From positions 63,675 to 84,365 of the forward strand of contig DCZN01000036.1 of assembly GCA_002331625.1 (NCBI GenBank): 20,691 nucleotides of DNA. The letters are read 5' to 3'. Both the position numbers and the translations under genes were made by a program. Below, one piece after another: positions 7,852 to 13,293 of the stretch (positions are counted from its first letter, which is position 1; each line of letters opens with the position of its first letter). Under the pieces are notes generated by a model. The model worked only from the letters and a program-made list of their open reading frames with translations. It had not been told where the DNA came from and searched no databases. Origin of the DNA: Nitrospira sp. UBA2083 (GTDB lineage Bacteria; Nitrospirota; Nitrospiria; Nitrospirales; Nitrospiraceae).

Positions 7852-9055
7852 GAGACACCCGCAAGCCGACCTCAATGCCCATCAGCGCCACATCGTCAGG
7901 AAACTGTTCATGGCCCTGCCATCGCACCGCCTCGGCCAGGGTGCCTGACACGACGTCGTTCAGTGGACATGAGCCGAATGTCCGGACCGTCTGTTCCAGA
8001 CGCTCCTGCCCCCACAGCTCGCCGCTCACACCCGGCACTTCGTACAGCCCGTCGCTGAGCAGATACAACCGATCCCCAGGCTCAACCGGCAGGTCCTCGG
8101 TCACATACGTCGTCGAACCATCGAAACCGAGCGGCAAATTGGGTCGAGCCAGCCAACACACCTCGCCGGACCGCCGATGAAGAAAGGCACCATTGTGTCC
8201 GGCCGTGGCAAAAGACAGCCGACGCTCGAGGACATTGAGGCGCGCAAAGATAATCGTAAAATAGTTGCCGTCTTCAGTCAGTGGAAACTGCTTATTCGCC
8301 TCCGTCAAAATAGCACCGGGGTCGTTGGAGCCGACGTGGTGGAGCAACCCTTCTCTTCGTAAGAAGGTGGAGAACGACGCCGACCGCAAGGCCGACGAGA
8401 CGCCATGACCGGACGCGTCCAATAAATAGAGCCCCAAGACATCGTCGCTCCACGGGACCACATTGAACAGATCGCCCCCCAACCCAAGCGAGGGCCGATA
8501 GGCATGGACCATCTGCACCCCGGGCAAGAGTGTTCCCTGCGTCGGCAGCAGCGATTCCACATAGCGGGCGGCAGACTGGAGCTCCCGTTCGAGCACCTCC
8601 TGTTTTCTCCGAATCTCCTCCGTGACATCCTCTAACCGCCGAATCAGCGTGGCGGCACGCATCCCGGCCTGTACACGCGCGGTGATCTCATACTTACTGG
8701 CGGCTTTACTGAGGAAGTCATCGGCACCACGGGCCAGCCCCTCGGCAATCTGTTCAGGCTGGTCATGACTCGTCATCATCAAAATCTGACTCGTCATCAG
8801 CTCCGGGTCTTGGCGAACCCGTTCGCAGAACGCGGGGCCGTCCAGTTCTGGCATCATCCAATCCAGGATCGTCAGGTCCGGCCGCTCACGTCGAAGCGCC
8901 TCCAACCCGGCCTTGCCGTCACCGGCTTGAATCACGCGATAGCCGAGCCGTGTGAGCCGAGCCGCCAATGCCACACGGGCAGTCGGCTCATCGTCCACGA
9001 CCAGGACGGTCTGCTGCGCCACCTGAGCTGTGTGTTCAATCGGCGTTGAGGACAT
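7844..9055 (-). CDS. Receiver-PP2C (SpoIIE/RsbU-type) serine phosphatase
   Basis: This is a response-regulated phosphatase that likely removes phosphate from a STAS antagonist and so opposes the RsbW-like kinase. The 403-residue protein has an N-terminal receiver (Asp21-Asp22 pair, phospho-acceptor Asp65 in ILDWMMPELDG, MTS and FLSK motifs). A helical linker with coiled-coil character follows (RRLEDVTEEIRRKQEVLERE). The C-terminal part is a SpoIIE-type PP2C domain with GGD, LDASGHG, LSDGLYE and the terminal DDVALM metal motif, all intact. I prefer the ATG at 9055; an upstream TTG at 9085 lies inside a repeat. It overlaps the HPt gene by 8 nt. The gap upstream to the STAS genes is filled by repeats. 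Confidence 0.93.
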   Translation of the reverse strand: MSSTPIEHTAQVAQQTVLVVDDEPTARVALAARLTRLGYRVIQAGDGKAGLEALRRERPDLTILDWMMPELDGPAFCERVRQDPELMTSQILMMTSHDQPEQIAEGLARGADDFLSKAASKYEITARVQAGMRAATLIRRLEDVTEEIRRKQEVLERELQSAARYVESLLPTQGTLLPGVQMVHAYRPSLGLGGDLFNVVPWSDDVLGLYLLDASGHGVSSALRSASFSTFLRREGLLHHVGSNDPGAILTEANKQFPLTEDGNYFTIIFARLNVLERRLSFATAGHNGAFLHRRSGEVCWLARPNLPLGFDGSTTYVTEDLPVEPGDRLYLLSDGLYEVPGVSGELWGQERLEQTVRTFGSCPLNDVVSGTLAEAVRWQGHEQFPDDVALMGIEVGLRVSHE

Positions 9056-9072
9056 TGAGCATCCGCTGTGAA

Positions 9073-9164
9073 GTTCCGGTTTCAAGTTTCAGGCAGGGGC
9101 TCGAGTTTCAGGTATTCAGAGTTCTCTCTACGTAACATGAAACCTGAAACACGAAACGTGAAAC
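9073..9164. repeat. GTTTC/GAAAC heptamer hairpin, copy C
   Basis: The left arm includes GTTCCG at 9073, GTTTCAA at 9079, GTTTCAG at 9086 and GTTTCAG at 9105, interrupted by a GC-rich insert. The right arm is regular: GTAAC at 9132, then GAAAC at 9139, 9146, 9153 and 9160. It lies between the first STAS gene and the phosphatase gene, both on the minus strand. Confidence 0.8.
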
Positions 9165-9178
9165 GCCTCTGCGAGATA

Positions 9179-9219
9179 CGCTTCACGTCATTTCCTAGCG
9201 CTTCACACTTCACGGCCTA
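9179..9219. repeat. CGCCTCA-type heptamer array next to a STAS stop codon
   Basis: The units are CGCTTCA (9179), CGTCATT (9186), a 6-nt TCCTAG, CGCTTCA (9199), CACTTCA (9206) and CGGCCTA (9213). The last unit contains the stop codon of the STAS gene (9217-9219, minus strand). This is the intergenic version of the arrays found inside gspH and cheB. Confidence 0.5.
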
Positions 9220-9567
9220 GGCCGCCCGTTGCTGCCCCGCCACAGCGTCTTGCTCATTGTCATACACAGGGATCAGTTTCTGAATGTTCGCCAAGCTCAT
9301 GATCTCTCGCACGTAACTTTGCGGTTTCAGCATGCTCACTTTTCCCTGGCTCAACTTGAAGTTCTGCGAAACGAGCGCCAGCAACCCAAGCCCGGAACTG
9401 TCGACGAAACGGACCTCGGCCATGTTCAAGATCAGATGCCGACACCCTTTCTGGCGTATCGCCTCGACGGCCGCTTTGAATTGTTCACGATTGGCGTACG
9501 TGAGATCTCCGGTCATCTCAAGCACCACGCCGTTCGGGACGGGACGTTCTTTCGTTTGCATCGCCAT
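9217..9567 (-). CDS. STAS-domain anti-sigma-factor antagonist (second of a pair)
   Basis: This is a SpoIIAA/RsbV-type switch protein of 116 residues, freed or trapped by an anti-sigma kinase according to the phosphorylation of one serine. The core motif is VDSSGLGLL with the likely phospho-acceptor Ser58, preceded by a GDLTYANREQFKAAV strand-helix start. It has a strong ribosome site (AAGGAGG, 6 nt before the ATG at 9567). The gene lies 47 nt after a paralogous STAS gene and upstream of a matching phosphatase and kinase, so it is a probable substrate of both. Which sigma factor or other target it controls cannot be read from this window. Confidence 0.93.
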   Translation of the reverse strand: MAMQTKERPVPNGVVLEMTGDLTYANREQFKAAVEAIRQKGCRHLILNMAEVRFVDSSGLGLLALVSQNFKLSQGKVSMLKPQSYVREIMSLANIQKLIPVYDNEQDAVAGQQRAA

Positions 9568-9614
9568 GCCTGCCTCCTTCGTTCACACCGGTCGTGATCG
9601 TTGTCGTTCAGCCC

Positions 9615-9953
9615 TTACGCGGCCCGCGCCTCGGCTGCCGCTTCCTCCGTCGGAAACACTGCGATCATCTTATCGATATTGGCGATCCCCAGGAGTTGCT
9701 TCACGGTGCCTTGCGGACCCACCAGGCTGATCTTCCGGTCCTCCACCAAGAACTGTTGGGACGTGAGGGCCAGAAGGCCCAACGCAGAACTGTCCATATA
9801 CGTGGCCTCCTGCAGATCGACGATGAGATGCCGTCCGCCGGACGCTCGAAATGCCGTGACCACCGACGAGAAGTCTTTACGATTGCGATACGTGAAGACA
9901 TCCTCGACACGAATCACCGTCGCGTTGCGCCAGACCCGTTGTGTGATCGGCAT
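9615..9953 (-). CDS. STAS-domain anti-sigma-factor antagonist (first of a pair)
   Basis: This is a 112-residue STAS protein paralogous to its neighbour (shared spacing, RHLI..L..A..MDSS.LGLLAL pattern). The switch motif is MDSSALG, so the phospho-acceptor Ser56 is kept but the following Gly is Ala. The N-terminal sugar-binding-like loop differs (EDVFTYRNRKDF). A clear ribosome site (GAGGAA) precedes the ATG at 9953. It follows cheB by only 17 nt, which ties the partner switch to the chemotaxis genes in one transcript. The two STAS proteins may compete for one kinase or serve two outputs; the sequence does not decide. Confidence 0.92.
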   Translation of the reverse strand: MPITQRVWRNATVIRVEDVFTYRNRKDFSSVVTAFRASGGRHLIVDLQEATYMDSSALGLLALTSQQFLVEDRKISLVGPQGTVKQLLGIANIDKMIAVFPTEEAAAEARAA

Positions 9954-9970
9954 ACAGATTCCTCACTTCC

Positions 9971-11014
9971 TCAGCGGCTCACATGAGCCAAGACTGCGCT
10001 GGCAATATCCCCCAACGGCAGAATCTTATCCACGGCTCCGGCCTTGATCGCTTCCTTCGGCATGCCGAACACGACACAGCTCGCCTCATCTTGCGCGATC
10101 GTGAACGCACCGGCCTGCTTCATTGTCAACAATTCCTTCGCGCCGTCCCCCCCCATCCCGGTCAGGATCACCCCGACGGCATTGGCGCCGGCATAGCGTG
10201 CAACCGATGCAAACAGCACATCCACCGATGGTCGATGCCGATTGACCGGAGGGTCTTGATTGATCCGAACGGTATAGCGAGCGCCACTCCGTTCGAGCGC
10301 CATATGATAGCCGCCGGGAGCAACCAGGGCATGCCCCGGCAACACGCTGTCCCCGTCCTCAGCTTCCCTGACGGAAATCCGGCAGAGCTCATTCATCCGA
10401 TCGGCCCAGGTCTTCGTAAACCGTTCAGGCATGTGTTGCGTGATCAAAATCGGCGGCGTATTGGGAGGCAGGACCTCCAACACGTCTTTGACGGCTTCCG
10501 TCCCCCCAGTGGATGAACCGATGGCGATGATGGTATCGGTCGTCTTGATCATGGCGCTGCCCGACGGAAGGGGGGTTGGCTCGCGCCTCACGGCTAACGC
10601 CTCGCGCTTCACGTTCGCACAGGCGGCCGCCTTGACCTTGGAGATCAGATCCTGGGCCACGTCTTCCATTCCCTCACGGAGGTCGATCTTCGGCTTGGTG
10701 ATAAAATCAACGGCACCAAGCTCTAACGCTCGGAGCGTCGTCTGACACCCGGCCTCGGTGAGGGAGCTCACCATCACGACCGGCATCGGATGCCCGCGCA
10801 TGAGTTTTTCAAGGAACGTGATGCCGTCCATCCTCGGCATTTCGACATCCAGGGTAATCACATCGGGATTCAACGCTTTGATCTTCTCGCGCGCGATATA
10901 GGGATCCGGCGCTGACCCGATGACTTCGATCTCCGGATCTTTCGCGAGCAACGACGCGAGCACCTGCCGCATCAACGCCGAATCATCCACATTCAGCACG
11001 CGAATCTTCTTCAT
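9971..11014 (-). CDS. cheB: Chemotaxis response regulator protein-glutamate methylesterase CheB
   Basis: CheB removes methyl groups from, and deamidates, chemoreceptors when phosphorylated. The 347-residue protein has an N-terminal receiver (Asp10-Asp11, phospho-acceptor Asp56, Lys107) and a C-terminal methylesterase with the complete triad Ser168 (IGSSTGG), His194 (TQHMPERF) and Asp290 (TGMGGDG). The ATG at 11014 is preferred because AGGGGT lies 6 nt upstream; a GTG at 11020 would abut that site. Residues 135-144 of the interdomain linker are encoded by a heptamer repeat array. It is downstream of cheR and cheD and 17 nt upstream of a STAS gene. A cognate CheA must be encoded elsewhere. Confidence 0.96.
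   Translation of the reverse strand: MKKIRVLNVDDSALMRQVLASLLAKDPEIEVIGSAPDPYIAREKIKALNPDVITLDVEMPRMDGITFLEKLMRGHPMPVVMVSSLTEAGCQTTLRALELGAVDFITKPKIDLREGMEDVAQDLISKVKAAACANVKREALAVRREPTPLPSGSAMIKTTDTIIAIGSSTGGTEAVKDVLEVLPPNTPPILITQHMPERFTKTWADRMNELCRISVREAEDGDSVLPGHALVAPGGYHMALERSGARYTVRINQDPPVNRHRPSVDVLFASVARYAGANAVGVILTGMGGDGAKELLTMKQAGAFTIAQDEASCVVFGMPKEAIKAGAVDKILPLGDIASAVLAHVSR
10584..10611. repeat. CGCCTCA-type heptamer array inside the cheB linker
   Basis: Four 7-nt units (CGCCTCA, CGGCTAA, CGCCTCG, CGCTTCA) run from 10584 to 10611 and continue as CGTTCGC. On the minus strand they encode CheB residues 135-144 ([10 protein letters not shown]) between the receiver and the esterase, where length and sequence are free to vary. 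Confidence 0.55.
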
Positions 11015-11026
11015 GAACACCCCTAC

Positions 11027-11095
11027 GTTTCGGGTTTCAGGTTTCTAGTTTCAGGTTGTCGGAAAACATGAAACGTGAAACGTGGAACCTGGAAC
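11027..11095. repeat. GTTTC/GAAAC heptamer hairpin, copy D
   Basis: The left arm is GTTTCGG, GTTTCAG, GTTTCTA, GTTTCAG (11027-11054). The loop is GTTGTCGGAAAAC. The right arm has GAAAC at 11070 and 11077 and GGAAC at 11084 and 11091. It fills the gap between cheD and cheB. Copy F has the same 13-nt loop. Confidence 0.87.
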
Positions 11096-11103
11096 TCTCC
11101 CAC

Positions 11104-11718
11104 TTAGAAGAGCGTCACATCTTCCTCCACCGGCTTCTCGACCGCCTGGATCTTGGTGGCATATTCCAGCTCACGGTCCAGAATGGTCTGGTTCTTCAGC
11201 CGCTCAATCTTCTTTAACAGCACTCGGCCCGAGTCAGTAAAATAGTAGACCTTGCGCGGACAGACGTCTCCTAAGTCCGTTTTCACCGCCGTGAGCCCTT
11301 CCGTCTTGAGAAAGTTGAGCACCCACTCTGCGTTTCGAGCCCCGACGTCGATGTTTCCGTCGTAGATTTTCCCGGCGCCGAACAGCTTGACTTCCAGCCG
11401 ACTTTTTATGCCCCCCAGCTTTAAAATCTCGTTGATCAGCGACTCCATCGCATAGGACCCGTAGCGAGTCGATTCCCCCCAGGAATCGGTCCCTCCATCT
11501 TTTGGTTTCGGCAACATGAAATGGTTCATGCCGCCCACACCCACGACCGGATCCCGGATACAGGCGGAGATACAGGACCCAAGCACCGTATAGACAATCA
11601 TCGGCGTGGAACTGACGAAGAACTCGCCGGGCAAGATCGCCGCGATCTCATGGGGAAAACGATTATCCCGCATCCGCCGAATATGCTCGAATCCCTTATG
11701 CCTGGTTTCAAGTTCCAT
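11104..11718 (-). CDS. cheD: Chemoreceptor glutamine deamidase CheD
   Basis: CheD converts receptor glutamines to glutamates and can modulate adaptation. The 204-residue protein shows the CheD core: ILPGEFFVS, the catalytic TVLGSCISACI (Thr44, Cys49), GGMNHFMLP (His66) and the ESTRYGSYAMESLIN segment. It ends in the short tail EEDVTLF; from memory, similar acidic-hydrophobic tails occur in other CheD proteins. The ATG at 11718 lies inside repeat copy E, so the first codons (MELET) are repeat DNA and there is no ribosome site. The only other in-frame ATG, at 11673 (MRDNRFPHEI), would still keep the conserved core, but its GGCGG sits directly against the ATG. The true start is uncertain. Confidence 0.95.
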   Translation of the reverse strand: MELETRHKGFEHIRRMRDNRFPHEIAAILPGEFFVSSTPMIVYTVLGSCISACIRDPVVGVGGMNHFMLPKPKDGGTDSWGESTRYGSYAMESLINEILKLGGIKSRLEVKLFGAGKIYDGNIDVGARNAEWVLNFLKTEGLTAVKTDLGDVCPRKVYYFTDSGRVLLKKIERLKNQTILDRELEYATKIQAVEKPVEEDVTLF

Positions 11719-11732
11719 GTTTCAAGTTTCAC
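11705..11732. repeat. Half copy of the heptamer repeat (copy E), left arm only
   Basis: There are four exact 7-nt units: GTTTCAA (11705), GTTCCAT (11712), GTTTCAA (11719), GTTTCAC (11726). No matching GAAAC arm follows. The cheD start codon (11716-11718) lies in unit two and the stop codon of the S23-like pseudogene (11729-11731) lies in unit four, so this array joins the two genes. Confidence 0.8.
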
Positions 11733-12064
11733 GTATGATAGGTTTTGTACTTTGTGCCCTTGACTCCTGATTTGCGCAAATACTTCATGAAACCTGCGAT
11801 CATTCTTGCCGTATCGGCAGCTAACCCGACAAGCTGTTTACAGCTATCTCGTTCAACGTAACCTTGATCGAGAGCGATATAGAGCTGGCTTCGCACTTCA
11901 CCAGCTGATCCCTTAGCGATTGACACGCTTGACCTTCGAATCTGATCCCGGAGCGCGACATCCTTCGCGAAAGCCCCCTTACCTGAGACTCAATAGATCT
12001 CCGCACACAGAACTCTGGCTTGCCGCCATGCCTCAATATCCTCAAACCGTTCAAAGGTCGACAT
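11729..12064 (-). pseudogene. Decayed four-helix-bundle protein (S23 / 23S rRNA-intervening-sequence family)
   Basis: Reading from ATG at 12064 gives MSTFERFEDIEAWRQARVLC AEIY, then an in-frame TGA at 11990-11992 (codon 25). The same frame continues with GAFAKDVALRDQIRRSS, then VSIAKGSAGEVRSQLYIALD, to a TGA at 11729. This is the S23/four-helix-bundle family. From memory, intact members carry about 22-23 residues (of the form MSNIAEGFERG...EFLQFLSI) between VSI and AKGSAGE; these are missing here, as if deleted between two SI codon pairs. The frame is otherwise intact, so decay looks recent. A GTG at 11926 could start a 65-residue fragment, but I see no reason to think it functional. It is flanked by repeat copies E and F, between cheR and cheD. 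Confidence 0.88.
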
Positions 12065-12081
12065 CGCAGTAGGTCCATCAT

Positions 12082-12157
12082 GTATCAAGTTTCGGGTTTC
12101 AGGTTTTAAGTTTCATGTTGTCGGAAAACCTGAAACGTGAAACCTGAAACATGAAAC
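12082..12157. repeat. GTTTC/GAAAC heptamer hairpin, copy F
   Basis: The left arm is GTATCAA, GTTTCGG, GTTTCAG, GTTTTAA, GTTTCAT (12082-12116). The loop is GTTGTCGGAAAAC. The right arm has GAAAC at 12132, 12139, 12146 and 12153. It lies between the cheR stop and the S23-like pseudogene start. Confidence 0.87.
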
Positions 12158-12166
12158 ACGACCCCC

Positions 12167-12985
12167 TTATGCCTCCTTCCGGTAGATCGTGGGGCCCATA
12201 ACCTTGAAGGGATGCTCGACCCACTGCAGACTCTCGGAATGACCGATGAACAGATGCCCTCCAGGCTTCAGATATCGATAGAATTTGTTGACGAGCTGCT
12301 CCTGGGTGGGACGGTCGAAATAGATCATGACATTCCGACAAAAAATGAGGTCCAACGGACTTTTAATCGGAAATCGGTCGTCCATGAGATTCAACCGCCG
12401 GAACCGGATCATCGAGGCCAGATGCGGCTTGACCTTCACCAACCCTTCACTCTCACCGCGTCCGCGGAGGAAATGCCGCCTGACCACCTCCGGCGGCACA
12501 TCACGCACGCGGTCCGCCTCATACAGACCCGCCGCCGCTTTGGCCAACACGCGCGTCGACAGATCGGACGCCAGAATTTTGAAGTCCCATCGTTGAGGAT
12601 CGTCGACACCTTCGTAGAGCGTCATGGCGATCGTGTAGGGCTCTTCGCCGGTCGAGCAGGCAGATGACCAAATGCGAATGCGCCGTTCCCCGGCCAGTGC
12701 AGGCAGAATCCGCTCGCGCAGATAATCGAAATGCTTTGGTTCTCTGAAAAAGTCGGTCTTGTTCGTCGAGATCAGGTCCAACATCCGGGTGAACTCTTCC
12801 TTCGTGAGATCTCCCATCACGTGCTCGTAATATTCCGTGAAGGTCGTCAGCCCGAGGTCTCGTAATCGCTTCGACAGCCGAGACGCCAGCAGCGTTTGTT
12901 TTTGATCGCCGAGCGCGATGCCGCTTTCGTCGTAGATCAGCGTGCGGAACCGGACAAACTCGTCGGACGTAATCCCGTAATCCAT
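12167..12985 (-). CDS. cheR: Chemotaxis protein methyltransferase CheR
   Basis: CheR methylates receptor glutamates using S-adenosylmethionine. The 272-residue protein has the N-terminal helical domain (FVRFRTLIYDESGIAL, LASRLSKRLRDLG, STNKTDFFREPKHF) and the C-terminal SAM-binding Rossmann domain (RIWSSACSTGEEPYTIAM, ASDLSTRVLAKA, DLIFCRNVMIYFD, GGHLFIGHSESL). Length and motifs are those of a complete CheR without extra TPR domains. The ATG at 12985 has GGAG 7 nt upstream; a GTG at 12991 is less likely. It is the first gene of the minus-strand cluster, and a sigma28-like promoter candidate lies about 65 nt upstream. Confidence 0.96.
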   Translation of the reverse strand: MDYGITSDEFVRFRTLIYDESGIALGDQKQTLLASRLSKRLRDLGLTTFTEYYEHVMGDLTKEEFTRMLDLISTNKTDFFREPKHFDYLRERILPALAGERRIRIWSSACSTGEEPYTIAMTLYEGVDDPQRWDFKILASDLSTRVLAKAAAGLYEADRVRDVPPEVVRRHFLRGRGESEGLVKVKPHLASMIRFRRLNLMDDRFPIKSPLDLIFCRNVMIYFDRPTQEQLVNKFYRYLKPGGHLFIGHSESLQWVEHPFKVMGPTIYRKEA

Positions 12986-13293
12986 CGTCACTCCACCAGG
13001 TCAATCCTAGGCGCCAAGTTCCTACCCACTCCTGCAAAGTCTTGGCTTTATCGGTCGGTTGCTATCGATTCTTGATATGGGATGACTAGCGTGATTACGC
13101 GACGTTACACACTCTCTGTTCTCAAGGAGAGGTCCAGAACTTCCGATAAGATCTGGTCGCATGCTCACTCATGGCAGCGCAAGAATTTGGAACACCAAGG
13201 AGCCAGGCCCCGGCATCCTTCCCTGGAGCACTCCTGTTGCCGAACACGAAACCGATCTGACCATATGCCGATCGGATCGACGACAAGCCCGTA
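12986..13293. other. Divergent intergenic region between cheR and the hybrid kinase gene
   Basis: These 308 bases separate two divergent transcription units, so promoters for both must lie here. I see one sigma28-like candidate for the minus strand (13048-13075). For the plus strand I find no convincing -35/-10 pair and no good ribosome site before the ATG at 13294. Short open frames on both strands resemble nothing. The heptamer repeats that fill the other gaps are absent here. Confidence 0.5.
13048..13075 (-). promoter_or_regulatory. Candidate sigma28 (FliA-type) promoter for cheR
   Basis: On the minus strand TCAAG (13075-13071) is followed by ACCGATAA (13055-13048). The sigma28 consensus is TAAA or TCAAG, about 15 nt, then GCCGATAA; here the spacing after TCAA is 16 nt and the first -10 base is A in place of G. 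The site would give a leader of about 55 nt before cheR. FliA control of chemotaxis genes is common, which makes the match worth noting, but one near-match is weak evidence. Confidence 0.35.

Noticed and set aside
11729..12064. Possible diversity-generating retroelement accessory (Avd is an S23-like four-helix bundle)
   Set aside because: No reverse transcriptase, template repeat or variable repeat is visible nearby, and the frame is broken.
3344..12157. CRISPR array from the short repeats
   Set aside because: The units are 7 nt, inverted around a loop and without 30-nt spacers; no cas genes are present.
13082..13293. Small 70-codon plus-strand frame in the cheR/kinase gap
   Set aside because: Its composition is Arg/Ser/His-rich as in random GC-rich frames, with no ribosome site and no family likeness.
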